Positions 36,720-45,339 of a stretch of DNA of 49,557 nucleotides are shown here, piece by piece. The notes below the pieces were generated by a model that saw only the letters and a list, made by a program, of their open reading frames with translations, had not been told where the DNA came from and did not search any database. Source of the stretch: Pseudarthrobacter sp. (GTDB lineage Bacteria > Actinomycetota > Actinomycetes > Actinomycetales > Micrococcaceae); the NCBI GenBank assembly GCA_031178005.1, contig JAPSJV010000020.1, positions 1 to 49,557 of the forward strand. The letters run 5' to 3'. Made by a program: the position numbers and the translations under genes. Positions within the stretch are counted from its first letter, which is position 1; each line of letters starts with the position of its first letter.

Positions 36720-37214
36720 GTGTCTACCACCAACAGTCCGTCCGCAGCCTGGCTCACCCAGGAAGCTTTCGACCGTCTGAAGGCAGAGCTGGACCACCTT
36801 TCCGGCCCTGGCCGGGCGGAGATCGTCCAGAAGATTGAGGCTGCCCGCCAGGAGGGCGACCTCAAGGAGAACGGCGGCTATCACGCAGCCAAGGAAGAGC
36901 AGGGCAAGATCGAAGCCCGCATCCGTCAGCTCACCGCTCTGCTCCGCGATGCACAGGTCGGGGCTGCCCCGGCCGACGACGGCGTTGTGGAACCTGGCAT
37001 GATCGTCGTCGCCAAGATCGCCGGAGACGAGGAGACGTTCCTCCTGGGCTCCCGTGAAATCGCGGATGGCTCCGATCTGGACGTCTTCAGCGACAAGTCC
37101 CCGCTTGGTGCCGCCATCATCGGCCACCGCGAGGGCGATCAGCTCTCCTACACCGCTCCCAACGGCAAGGACATTGCCGTTGAAATCATTTCCGCCAAGC
37201 CGTACACGGGTTAA
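36720..37214 (+). CDS. greA: Transcription elongation factor GreA
   Basis: 164 residues. An N-terminal coiled coil (about 10-85) carries the acidic tip EGDLKENGGYHAAKEEQGKI, with the Asp and Glu that stimulate RNA cleavage by stalled polymerase; the C-terminal domain (90-164) binds the polymerase secondary channel rim. GTG 36720 follows GAGGAGAAG by 4 nt, a strong site, so the frame upstream to 36666 is not used. Followed by a strong terminator. Confidence 0.96.
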   Translation: MSTTNSPSAAWLTQEAFDRLKAELDHLSGPGRAEIVQKIEAARQEGDLKENGGYHAAKEEQGKIEARIRQLTALLRDAQVGAAPADDGVVEPGMIVVAKIAGDEETFLLGSREIADGSDLDVFSDKSPLGAAIIGHREGDQLSYTAPNGKDIAVEIISAKPYTG

Positions 37215-37240
37215 GTTAACCCGCGCCCGCTATAAAACCA

Positions 37241-37279
37241 GTTCGGCTGTCCCTTCCCAGGGGCAGCCGAACTTGTTTT
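37241..37279 (+). terminator. Terminator of greA, probably bidirectional
   Basis: 13-bp stem (37241-37253 with 37260-37272, one G-U pair), then TTGTTTT. On the minus strand the stem is followed by GGTTTTA, so it can also end the rhomboid operon, whose last codons (from 37278) meet it. Confidence 0.9.
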
Positions 37280-37883
37280 AAGGCCTTGCCGGCCTGAGCA
37301 GCATCGCAGCCAACACGCCGCCGATGGCCCCGCCCAGGTGCGCTTGCCACGAAACGTAGCCGGCAACAATGGGCAGGGCTCCCAGGAGGATGCCACCGTA
37401 GGCAAGGAACAGGACGGCCGACAGCAGGATCTGCCACCAGCTCCTGTTCAGGAACCCCCGGACCAGGAGGAAGGCGAACAATCCGAAGACCAGCCCCGAC
37501 GCACCGACAGTCACCCCGGGTCCGCCCAGCAGCCATACGAATGTCCCCGAGCCCAGCCAACTCAAGGCGAGGGTAATCACAAAAACCCGCATCCCTGACA
37601 GAAAAACCAGGAAGCCGAAGATGATCAAGGGCAGCGCATTGGACATCAAATGACCCACGTTGGCATGCAGGAGTGGGAACGTGACGATGTCCAGCAGGCC
37701 ATCAGGGGTCCGCGGCCGCAGGCCAAAAATTCCGTTCAAGCTGCGCAGCGTCAAAAAGTTGATGAGCTCCACGATGAACAACAACGCCACGAAAGAGCCC
37801 ACCACCAGCAGGCCCTTTCGCGCGCGGCCGGCCGTCGTCGCGGCAGCATCGCCGTCGTAGGATCCTGCCCGGGACAGCCTCAT
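37278..37883 (-). CDS. Rhomboid family intramembrane serine protease
   Basis: 201 residues, six membrane helices. Active-site Ser in GASGLVFG (near residue 127) and His in WQAHLGGAIGG (near 182); the oxyanion/Asn-His helix reads LLHANVGHLMSNALPL near 71-86. It cuts membrane proteins within the bilayer; substrate unknown. ATG 37883 has AGGG 6 nt upstream and follows ilvA by 8 nt, last gene of the epimerase-AI-2E-ilvA-rhomboid run. Confidence 0.94.
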   Translation of the reverse strand: MRLSRAGSYDGDAAATTAGRARKGLLVVGSFVALLFIVELINFLTLRSLNGIFGLRPRTPDGLLDIVTFPLLHANVGHLMSNALPLIIFGFLVFLSGMRVFVITLALSWLGSGTFVWLLGGPGVTVGASGLVFGLFAFLLVRGFLNRSWWQILLSAVLFLAYGGILLGALPIVAGYVSWQAHLGGAIGGVLAAMLLRPARP

Positions 37884-37891
37884 CGCATGCC

Positions 37892-39130
37892 CTAGTGAAC
37901 CACTATGGGCTGGAAGCCTTCGGCTCGGAGCGCACCCAGCACCTGTTCGCCATGTTCGTGACCCTTGGTCTCCAGGTTCACGGTGATGGAAACGTCGCCC
38001 ATACTGATGGCACCCCCAACACGCGTGTGGTCCAGACCGGTGACGTTGGCATCGTTCTCGGCGATGATACGGGCGATCGTAGCCAGCGAACCCGGGCGGT
38101 CGTCCAGCATCATCCGCACTGTCATGTAGCGACCGGCGGCGGAAAGGCCCCGTTGAATGACTTTGAGCATCAGCATGGGATCAATGTTGCCGCCCGAAAG
38201 GATGACAGCGGTGGTGCCCGGATTCTCGATCTTCCCGTCCATCAACGCAGCAACGCCCACGGCTCCGGCAGGTTCAACCACCATCTTCGCCCGCTCAAGC
38301 AGGAAAATCAGCGCACGGGCCAGCGAATCTTCGCTGACAGTGACGACGTCGTCCACCAGCTCACGGATGATGCTGAACGGCAGCTGGCCGGGCCGGCCAA
38401 CCGCAATGCCGTCCGCCATAGTGGAGACCTTCTTCAGGGGTACCAGCGCGTCAGCTGCCAGGGACGGCGGATAGGCGGCGGCGTTTTCCGCCTGCACACC
38501 GATGATCCGAATGGTGCGGCCCAGTTCCTTGGCCCGGGTCTTGATGGCGACTGCAACACCGGCCAGCAGCCCTCCACCGCCGACGCCCATCAGAATGGTG
38601 TCCACCGTGGGGATCTGGTCCAGGATCTCCAGGCCGATGGTGCCTTGGCCCGCAACCACATCGATGTTGTCGAATGGATGGACGAACAGAGCCCGGGATT
38701 CGTTTGCATACCGCTGGGCCTCGGCCAGCGCTTCATCCACGTTGTGGCCGTGCAGGATTACTTCGGCTCCGTGACTGCGTGTTGCTGCAAGCTTGGGAAG
38801 CGCAACACCCAGCGGCATGTAGATCCGTGCCTTGATGCCCAGGCTCTTGGCTGCAACAGCGACGCCCTGTGCGTGGTTGCCGGCCGAAGCTGCCACCACG
38901 CCACGCTTTTTCTCTTCGGCTGAGAGTTTAGCCATGCGGACATATGCGCCACGGACCTTGAATGAGCCGGCGCGCTGAAGGTTTTCGCATTTAAAGAAGA
39001 CGTCGCCACCGACCAGGGTGCCCAACGCACGCGATGTCTCTACCGGCGTTCGGGTAATAATGCCTTCGAGCAGCTTCTGCGCCTCAAGGACATCGTCCAG
39101 TGTGACGGGCAGGCTCTCGAGGTTATTCAC
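37892..39130 (-). CDS. ilvA: Threonine ammonia-lyase
   Basis: 412 residues, PLP enzyme making 2-oxobutanoate for isoleucine synthesis. PLP lysine in AGSFKVRGAY near residue 58; the phosphate-binding GVGGGGLLAG near 182-191; ASAGNHAQG near 84-92. One C-terminal ACT domain (about 330-410, TVRMMLDDRPGSLATIARII), so it is the single-ACT form rather than the two-ACT enterobacterial IlvA. GTG 39130 has AAAGGAG 8 nt upstream and begins 3 nt after the AI-2E gene. Feedback by isoleucine is likely but not readable here. Confidence 0.95.
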   Translation of the reverse strand: MNNLESLPVTLDDVLEAQKLLEGIITRTPVETSRALGTLVGGDVFFKCENLQRAGSFKVRGAYVRMAKLSAEEKKRGVVAASAGNHAQGVAVAAKSLGIKARIYMPLGVALPKLAATRSHGAEVILHGHNVDEALAEAQRYANESRALFVHPFDNIDVVAGQGTIGLEILDQIPTVDTILMGVGGGGLLAGVAVAIKTRAKELGRTIRIIGVQAENAAAYPPSLAADALVPLKKVSTMADGIAVGRPGQLPFSIIRELVDDVVTVSEDSLARALIFLLERAKMVVEPAGAVGVAALMDGKIENPGTTAVILSGGNIDPMLMLKVIQRGLSAAGRYMTVRMMLDDRPGSLATIARIIAENDANVTGLDHTRVGGAISMGDVSITVNLETKGHEHGEQVLGALRAEGFQPIVVH

Positions 39131-39133
39131 TAA

Positions 39134-40411
39134 CTATTCTCCTTTTAGGGGTGGTTCTCCGGCGCGATGACCCTCTTGGGCATCGCCGGTTCCGTCGGTT
39201 TCGCGGATCGTGCCAAGGGTTTCCTCTGCGGGCGCATCCTCGGGGTCGATCGGCACCACTTCATGTTCCCATGTTCTGGCAGCGATATATCGAATTGCAG
39301 TGTTTGCTACGGCGAGGATCGGAACCGAAAACAGTGCGCCGGGGATTCCGGCCAGGTATGAGCCGGCGGCGACGGACAGAATGACGGCCACGGGATGAAG
39401 CGCCACAGCCTTGCCCATCACGAGGGGCTGGAGAATGTGGCTCTCCAGCTGCTGGACTGCCAGGACGATGGCCAGCATGATCAGGGCGTTCACAGGCCCG
39501 TTTGCTACCAATGCCAGCAGGACGGCAATGGCGCCCGTTACCAATGCACCGACCACTGGGATGAAGGAACCCAGGAACACCAGCACGGAAAGCGGCAGTG
39601 CCAGGGGTACACCGATGATGGCGGCACCAACGCCGATGCCGACTGCATCAACGAAGGCCACGAACATCTGGATCCGCACATAACTGACCATGGAGGCCCA
39701 GCCCCGGCGCCCGGCACCGTAAGCGGCAGCCTCAGCCTTCTTCGGCAGAAGACGGACCAGGAATGACCAGATCCGCTCCCCCTCCAGGAGGAAGAAGATC
39801 AGGATAAAGAGGGCCAGAACCAGCCCGGCCGCGAAGTGGCCTGCCGTGCTGCCGAAGGACAGCGCACCGCTGAGGATGCTGCTGCTGTTATTCTGCAGCG
39901 CTGCGACAGCCTCTTCAATGTACGTATCGATCTGTGCCGTAGTGAGGTGCAGCGGGCCTTCAGCCATCCAGGACTGGATCTGCTGCACACCGGCCAGCGC
40001 TTCAGACCACAGATCCCCAAACCCGGTGACCAGTTGCCGGCCGACGAGCGTGAGTGCCCCCGAAATCAGCCCGATGAACGCGAGGATGGTGATGGCGACG
40101 GCCAACCCCTGGGGGATCCGCTGCTTGGCCAGCCAACCAACAACCGGCGACAGGAGTCCGGCCAGCAGCGCAGCCACCATCACCGGGATGATGAGGAAGC
40201 TGATCTTGCTCAAGAGCCAGACCAGCGCGCCGATCATCAGCAGGATGATTCCAAGCCGCCATGACCACGACGCAGCTATGCGGATTCCGTACGGAATGTC
40301 CTGGTCAAGCTGCTTGTCGGTTACCACCCGAAGCGGTCCCGCTGGCCCGGTCTTGGACCCAGCTCCCGCTGTGGCTCCCTGTACAGGTTGTGAGGCATTT
40401 TCCGGAGTCAT
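39134..40411 (-). CDS. AI-2E family transporter (PF01594-type permease)
   Basis: 425 residues, about eight membrane helices. The pattern of two N-terminal helices (RLGIILLMIGALVWLLS), a large soluble loop (about 110-210) and the C-terminal block LVFLGSFIPVVGALVTGAIAVLLAL then LESHILQPLVMGKAV is diagnostic. Family members move small molecules or Na+/H+; the AI-2 link holds for few of them. ATG 40411 has AAGGA at 8 nt and is 4 nt after the epimerase stop. The acidic C-terminus ends just before ilvA. Confidence 0.93.
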   Translation of the reverse strand: MTPENASQPVQGATAGAGSKTGPAGPLRVVTDKQLDQDIPYGIRIAASWSWRLGIILLMIGALVWLLSKISFLIIPVMVAALLAGLLSPVVGWLAKQRIPQGLAVAITILAFIGLISGALTLVGRQLVTGFGDLWSEALAGVQQIQSWMAEGPLHLTTAQIDTYIEEAVAALQNNSSSILSGALSFGSTAGHFAAGLVLALFILIFFLLEGERIWSFLVRLLPKKAEAAAYGAGRRGWASMVSYVRIQMFVAFVDAVGIGVGAAIIGVPLALPLSVLVFLGSFIPVVGALVTGAIAVLLALVANGPVNALIMLAIVLAVQQLESHILQPLVMGKAVALHPVAVILSVAAGSYLAGIPGALFSVPILAVANTAIRYIAARTWEHEVVPIDPEDAPAEETLGTIRETDGTGDAQEGHRAGEPPLKGE

Positions 40412-40415
40412 AGCC

Positions 40416-41429
40416 CTATCCTTGCGCAGGCTGGTCCCTTTGCGAAACGGCATCAATGCCCCACGACATGGTGAAACTCCCGCCGGGCTCCAGCCAACGG
40501 AGCCCGGCACCCGTGTTGAAGGCATTGGCAGGCCCTGTCATAGGCTCCACGGCCACCACCACTTCGCGGCCGGGGTACTCGGCGGAAATAAACACATGGA
40601 CATAGCCACAGTTGTCGTCCTGCCACAGGCTGACGCTGCGTCCATCGTCGGCGGTCAGTGTATGCCTCGCGACACCCTGCGAAAAAGCAAGGCCGGTGAA
40701 GGCTGCGTCAATGCGGATGTTGCGGATGCGCCTCCCCGCCCGGAAATCGAGGTTGCCGCTTACCGGGTCCTCACTGCGCGGGATGAGCCGGCCATCGGCG
40801 GTGAGCGTGGTACCTGCCTGCACTGTCAGGACCAGGTCAGCAACGGGAACGTCGCCGACCCGCAAATAAGGATGGGCGCCCAGCACAAAAGGTGCGGGTC
40901 GGGCCGAATCGTTAAACAGGGTCTGGCGCACCACCAGCCCGCCGTCTGCCGCCAACGCATATTCCACCCTGTGACGCGCCAGGAAAGGGTAGCCGTGCTG
41001 CGGAAAGATGGTTGCTTCGAGGGTGACCGAATGGCTTTGCTGGTCCACCGCCCGGTAGGACGAATTCCTCAAGAGGCCGTGGATGGCGTTATTGCGCGGT
41101 ACTTCTGTGATGTCGAGCTGCTGCTTGCGCCCCTCCAGATACCAAAGCCCGTCTTCCACCCTGTTGGCCCACGGTGCCAGCGTGATTCCAGCAGCACCAG
41201 GGGGAATCTGGTCGTCTCCGTAGGTCTCCGTGAACGGAGTTCCGGCGACACTGTATGAGCGCAGCCCGGCCGCCAACTCCGAGATCACGGCTTTGGCATC
41301 GCCGCGTTCCAGTTCAAACTGCCGGCCCGTGGCTGGACGGTTTCCGGAGTGATTGACGACGGCGTCTGGCGCCGCTGTCGCGGCCGGAGCCACGGAGGCT
41401 CCCGAAGTTGCGGGCGTTTCAGGGGTCAT
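40416..41429 (-). CDS. Aldose 1-epimerase family protein
   Basis: 337 residues, beta-sandwich mutarotase fold. Residues that match the family: the N-NGLWYLEG-type substrate segment, WANRVEDGLWYLEG near 100-113, NNAIHGL near 123-130 (substrate His), and the second His in LGAHPYLRVG near 190-198, with the catalytic Glu in YVHVFISAEYPG-VVAVEPMTGP near 290-305. It interconverts alpha and beta sugar anomers. It is divergent from galT-galK, which gives it a galactose role. ATG 41429 is set by TACCTT 6 nt upstream. Confidence 0.92.
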   Translation of the reverse strand: MTPETPATSGASVAPAATAAPDAVVNHSGNRPATGRQFELERGDAKAVISELAAGLRSYSVAGTPFTETYGDDQIPPGAAGITLAPWANRVEDGLWYLEGRKQQLDITEVPRNNAIHGLLRNSSYRAVDQQSHSVTLEATIFPQHGYPFLARHRVEYALAADGGLVVRQTLFNDSARPAPFVLGAHPYLRVGDVPVADLVLTVQAGTTLTADGRLIPRSEDPVSGNLDFRAGRRIRNIRIDAAFTGLAFSQGVARHTLTADDGRSVSLWQDDNCGYVHVFISAEYPGREVVVAVEPMTGPANAFNTGAGLRWLEPGGSFTMSWGIDAVSQRDQPAQG

Positions 41430-41435
41430 GGGTAA

Positions 41436-41441
41436 AAGGTA
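41436..41441 (-). promoter_or_regulatory. -10 box TACCTT for the epimerase gene (leaderless)
   Basis: TACCTT on the minus strand, 6 nt before ATG 41429. Confidence 0.5.
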
Positions 41442-41509
41442 CAGCCCGCCACCCCTGCGCTCCAGCCCGACAGGCCCAACAGGCAACCAAGTGTGGCCGA
41501 GCTTAAATG

Positions 41510-41525
41510 TTCTATTTTGGTAGAA
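41510..41525. promoter_or_regulatory. Inverted repeat in the epimerase-galT intergenic region
   Basis: TTCTA and TAGAA flank a 6-bp spacer TTTTGG, a perfect 5-bp inverted repeat between two divergent galactose genes. GATAAT at 41552-41557 is a possible galT -10 box without a matching -35. A shared operator is plausible only. Confidence 0.35.
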
Positions 41526-41603
41526 ACTATGCCTTTTGAACTCACTTGTGGGATAATTGTGTTGCTTAGCAGATCTCCGGCCACGCCTCCAAAGGACCGC
41601 ACC

Positions 41604-42767
41604 ATGATCAACATCACCACCACCAGCCTCGCCGACGGCCGGGAACTCATCTATTACGACGACCCCGGAAGCCGGGTTTCCCGCATCCCCGCAGCCACCG
41701 CGGACCTGCGCGCACTGCCGCCCCGAGGCGAGCCCGGAGAGGTCAGGTTTGATGCCCTCACCGGAGAATGGGTGGCAGTTGCCGCCCATCGGCAGAGCCG
41801 GACGCACCTGCCTCCGGCGGACCAGTGCCCCATCTGCCCTACTACGACAGCAAACCCATCAGAGATACCCGCCTCGGACTACGACGTGGTCGTGTTCGAA
41901 AATCGGTTCCCGTCCTTGGGCCCGGCAGTCGGCGATATTCCGGAGAATCCCACGTGGGGCTCCACCGGCCCGGCGTTTGGACGCTGCGAGGTTGTGGCTT
42001 TTACGCCGGAGCACACCGGCTCGTTCAGCGGACTCAGCGAAACCAGGGCACGGACGGTCATTGAAGCGTGGGCCCACCGCACCGAGGTGCTCAGCGCGCT
42101 GCCCGGCATTAAACAGGTGTTCCCGTTCGAGAACCGCGGAGCGGACATCGGCGTCACTCTGCATCACCCGCATGGCCAAATCTACGCGTACCCCTACATC
42201 ACCCCGCGGGCGGGCGTTATGGCAGCCGCCGCCCAAAAGTTCCATGACCAGGCCAATGGCAGTACAACCCTGACCGGCTCCCTCCTCCGTTCAGAACGCG
42301 AAGACGGCAGCCGGATGATTCTTGAAGGGACCAATTTCAGCGCCTATGTTCCCTTCGCCGCCCGTTGGCCATTGGAAGTGCACCTGGTCCCCCACCGCCA
42401 GGTAGCAGATCTCGCCGGCTTGACGGGAGAAGAAAAGGACGAGCTCGCCACCGTGTACCTGGACCTGCTCCAGCGCTTTGACGCCCTGTACCCCACACCC
42501 ACGCCCTACATCTCGGCATGGCACCAGGCCCCGCTGGAACCTGCTTTGCGGCAGTCCGGCTACCTTCACCTGCAGATCACCTCCCCCAGGCGCGCGGCGG
42601 ACAAGTTGAAGTTCCTGGCAGGATCGGAAGCAGCCATGGGAGCCTTTATTAACGACACCACACCTGAATCCGTGGCAGAACGCCTTCGTACCGTCTCAGT
42701 GCATGCTGCCACCGCTGCTGCTCCGGTCCTGGCAGCAGCCGCATCCCCGGAAGGAGCCAATGCATGA
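41604..42767 (+). CDS. galT: Galactose-1-phosphate uridylyltransferase
   Basis: 387 residues, HIT-superfamily enzyme exchanging UMP between UDP-glucose and galactose-1-phosphate (Leloir pathway). Metal Cys pair in QCPICPTT near residue 75-82, and the catalytic HPH of LHHPHGQIYAYPYI near 190-203; ENRFPSLG near 95-103 and WPLEVHLVPHR near 255-265 also match. ATG 41604 follows AAAGGA by 7 nt; the longer frame to 41493 is not protein-like. Overlaps galK by 4 nt. Confidence 0.96.
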   Translation: MINITTTSLADGRELIYYDDPGSRVSRIPAATADLRALPPRGEPGEVRFDALTGEWVAVAAHRQSRTHLPPADQCPICPTTTANPSEIPASDYDVVVFENRFPSLGPAVGDIPENPTWGSTGPAFGRCEVVAFTPEHTGSFSGLSETRARTVIEAWAHRTEVLSALPGIKQVFPFENRGADIGVTLHHPHGQIYAYPYITPRAGVMAAAAQKFHDQANGSTTLTGSLLRSEREDGSRMILEGTNFSAYVPFAARWPLEVHLVPHRQVADLAGLTGEEKDELATVYLDLLQRFDALYPTPTPYISAWHQAPLEPALRQSGYLHLQITSPRRAADKLKFLAGSEAAMGAFINDTTPESVAERLRTVSVHAATAAAPVLAAAASPEGANA

Positions 42768-43951
42768 GCAACGGAAACTCTGCAGACGCAGTTTCAGCAC
42801 CTTTGGAGACAGCCGCGCTGATCAGCCGTTTCGAGGAGAACTTCGGACGGCTTCCCGACGGCGTATGGCAGGCACCCGGCCGGGTCAACCTGATCGGCGA
42901 ACACACCGACTACAACGAGGGCTTTGTACTGCCCTTCGCCATCGACAAAACGGCGCGCGTTGCCGTGGCGGCGAGGCCGGACTCCACCATCCGGCTGCTC
43001 TCCACCTACGGAGGCCAGGGACTCACGACGGCGGACCTCACCTCCCTGGACAGCGCTGCGGCAAGAGGATGGACCAAGTACCCGCTGGGAGTCATCTGGG
43101 CATTGCAACAGCGTGGAATCGAGGTTCCCGGCATCGACTTGCTGCTCGACTCCGACGTTCCGCTCGGTGCCGGGCTGTCTTCCTCCCACGCGATTGAATG
43201 TGCAGTCATCTCGGCGCTGAATGAGCTGACCGGCGCCGGCCTGCAGGCCGAAGAAATGGTACTGGCAACCCAGCAGGCCGAGAACGACTTTGTGGGTGCC
43301 CCAACAGGCATCATGGACCAGTCGGCGTCGCTCAGGGGCGCCAAGGGGCATGCGGTCTTCCTGGATTGCCGCACCCAGGAGGTCCAGTTGGTGCCGTTCG
43401 AGGCAGAGCCCGCCGGCCTGGTCATGCTGGTCATCGATACCAAGGTGCAGCACTCCCATGCCGATGGTGGCTACGCTTCCCGCCGGGCCTCCTGTGAACT
43501 GGGTGCCGAGGTGCTCGGGGTGCCCGCGCTTCGCGACGTCACCGTGGATGACTTAGAGGAAGCCTCAGGCCTGCTGGACGAAGTTACGTTCCGCCGCGTA
43601 CGCCACGTGGTGATGGAGAACGACCGCGTCCTGCAGACCGTTGAGTTGCTGGCCCGCCAGGGTCCTGGAGCCATCGGCGCCCTGCTCGACGCCAGCCACG
43701 TATCCATGCGGGACGATTTTGAAATCTCCTGCCCGGAGCTGGATCTCGCCGTCGATGCCTCACGCAGGAACGGTGCCATCGGCGCCCGGATGACCGGCGG
43801 TGGATTCGGCGGTGCCGCCATTGCGCTCACTCCCGTGGCGGCGGAAGCGGAAGTCCGTGCCGCCGTCGTTAATGCCTTTGCCGACGCCGGGTACGGCAAG
43901 CCTGACATCTTCACCGTTACCCCTGCCGCGGGCGCACACCGGATCAGCTGA
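42764..43951 (+). CDS. galK: Galactokinase
   Basis: 395 residues, GHMP kinase. Signature PGRVNLIGEHTDYNEGFVLP near residue 31-50; phosphate loop PLGAGLSSSHAIE near 134-146; C-terminal GARMTGGGFGGAAIAL near 345-360. It phosphorylates galactose at C1. The ATG overlaps the galT stop (ATGA), so the two are co-translated. Ends 52 nt before a strong terminator. Confidence 0.97.
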   Translation: MSNGNSADAVSAPLETAALISRFEENFGRLPDGVWQAPGRVNLIGEHTDYNEGFVLPFAIDKTARVAVAARPDSTIRLLSTYGGQGLTTADLTSLDSAAARGWTKYPLGVIWALQQRGIEVPGIDLLLDSDVPLGAGLSSSHAIECAVISALNELTGAGLQAEEMVLATQQAENDFVGAPTGIMDQSASLRGAKGHAVFLDCRTQEVQLVPFEAEPAGLVMLVIDTKVQHSHADGGYASRRASCELGAEVLGVPALRDVTVDDLEEASGLLDEVTFRRVRHVVMENDRVLQTVELLARQGPGAIGALLDASHVSMRDDFEISCPELDLAVDASRRNGAIGARMTGGGFGGAAIALTPVAAEAEVRAAVVNAFADAGYGKPDIFTVTPAAGAHRIS

Positions 43952-44002
43952 TTCGCACAACTCCGCGGAGCCGCAACGTACAGAAAGCTGCAAGGCACAG
44001 AC

Positions 44003-44038
44003 ACAGGAATGGCCCCGCCGAAGCGGGGCCATTCCTGT
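44003..44038. terminator. Bidirectional terminator between galK and the Bax inhibitor gene
   Basis: Perfect 16-bp stem (44003-44018 with 44023-44038) with loop CGAA; stops of both convergent genes lie just outside it. Confidence 0.88.
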
Positions 44039-44059
44039 TGTTGCCGTTGTTCTGGATTA

Positions 44060-44926
44060 CTACTCTTCGCCACGCAAGATGGCGAGGAGGCGGATGATTT
44101 CAACATAAAGCCAAACCAAGGTGACCGTCAGGCCGAACGCGGCCGTCCAGGCGAAGCGCTCCGGAGCGCCGTTCTGGACTGCGGCCTCAATCGAAGTGAA
44201 GTCCATGATGAGCGCGAATGCGGCAAGGCCGATGGCCAGGAGGCCGATCAGGATGCCAACAATGCCGCTCCGCATACCGAACGGGTTGTCAGTGAGGCCT
44301 GTCATCATCATGACCAGGTTGACCACGGAAAAGACCGCGTAGCCGATCATGGCGATCATAAAGAAACGCATGGCCTTGGGGGTTGCGCGGACCTTCCCGC
44401 TCTTGAACAGCACGAGAGTAACAGCGAAGACCGACAGCGTCCCGATGACGGCCTGAATGCCCAGTCCGCCGCCGTACATTGTGTCCAGGAAGCGGGTAAG
44501 CCCGCCCAGGAAAAGGCCTTCGAGGGCAGCATACGCAAGGATCAGGGCCGGGGACGGCTGCTTCTTGAAGGTGTTGACCATGGCCAGCGCGAAGCCGCCC
44601 AGGGCACCAACAATCATCAGGATGCTGGCCAGGCCCGGGCTCACCATAAAGCTGACGGCCGCCCCGACCAGCACCGCGCCGAGGCACAGGAACGTCTTGA
44701 TGATGACGTCGTCGTAAGTTATCCGGCCGGTCTCGAGCGGGCCAGCGGCGGGACGGTTGTACAGATCCTGCAGCTGCTCCTGGCTCATGGCCTGCGGCGG
44801 CGTGCCGTACTGCGTTTGGGTGCCGTAACCGCCCTGATTGCCATAAGGAGCCTGCGGGACAGGCGGTGCCTGGGTGGCTCCACGGAAATTCTTTCCGTTG
44901 AAGATCGGGTTTCCGCCAAGTGCCAT
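44060..44926 (-). CDS. Bax inhibitor-1/YccA family membrane protein
   Basis: 288 residues. A Gly/Gln/Tyr-rich N-terminus of about 65 residues precedes seven membrane helices. DDVIIKTF near 72-80, LEGLFLGGLTRFLDTMYGGG near 134-153 and the closing DFTSIEAAVQNGAPERFAW are typical. Family members are pH-dependent calcium leak channels or stress modulators in the membrane; the bacterial role is unclear. ATG 44926 has GGAGGAA 7-8 nt upstream. Confidence 0.9.
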   Translation of the reverse strand: MALGGNPIFNGKNFRGATQAPPVPQAPYGNQGGYGTQTQYGTPPQAMSQEQLQDLYNRPAAGPLETGRITYDDVIIKTFLCLGAVLVGAAVSFMVSPGLASILMIVGALGGFALAMVNTFKKQPSPALILAYAALEGLFLGGLTRFLDTMYGGGLGIQAVIGTLSVFAVTLVLFKSGKVRATPKAMRFFMIAMIGYAVFSVVNLVMMMTGLTDNPFGMRSGIVGILIGLLAIGLAAFALIMDFTSIEAAVQNGAPERFAWTAAFGLTVTLVWLYVEIIRLLAILRGEE

Positions 44927-45339
44927 TGCGGGGTTCCTCCATATAGATGACGTGAAGAGCGTAGGTACGTACTTAAGCGAACGTATAGTTCACGGTACCA
45001 ATTCCCACGACCGGGCGGGCTGATTGGTTCCATCGGGACCGCGAGCGCAACCTAAACGTGACCGGAATAATGCGCGGCAATGCCCGCCATTCACGAAGAC
45101 AGCCCCGTGAGAAACAAAAGTTTCGCCACTGGCTTCCCTGCAGTCAATTCCCGCTATACCGCAGTTGTTACCCGATCGCGATCAAGAACGCCAAAATTGG
45201 CAGTTTTTTCGCCGTTTACGGCTGTAACATGAGCCAAGCGGGTGACGCGTCTCACATTTTGTGGGCCGTCGCCGTCCGCACCGTCTGTTCGCAGCGTCCT
45301 CCGGCGCACCGGTTCCACCCCCATGTGGAGGTTAACAAT
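44927..45339. other. Intergenic region between the Bax inhibitor gene and livH
   Basis: About 410 bp without a convincing gene. It contains TACGT/ACGTA inverted repeats around 44965-44990, a 10-bp palindrome GATCGCGATC (45174-45183), and GCCA-AAAT-TGGC followed by TTTTTT (45191-45209), a weak terminator or attenuator shape. Next comes GCCG-TTTA-CGGC, and TGTTAC/GTAACA arms flank this block. I see no leucine-rich leader peptide. Confidence 0.5.

Noticed and set aside
37895..38923. Long open frame opposite ilvA
   Set aside because: Antisense shadow of a well-supported enzyme gene.
39134..40411. Quorum-sensing AI-2 export by the AI-2E family protein
   Set aside because: The family name is broad, and no lsr or luxS gene is nearby.
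45058..45339. Upstream extension of livH by 94 codons
   Set aside because: The extension is low in protein-like character and crosses intergenic hairpins, while TTG 45340 has a strong GGAGGTTAACAA site followed at once by a signal-like segment.
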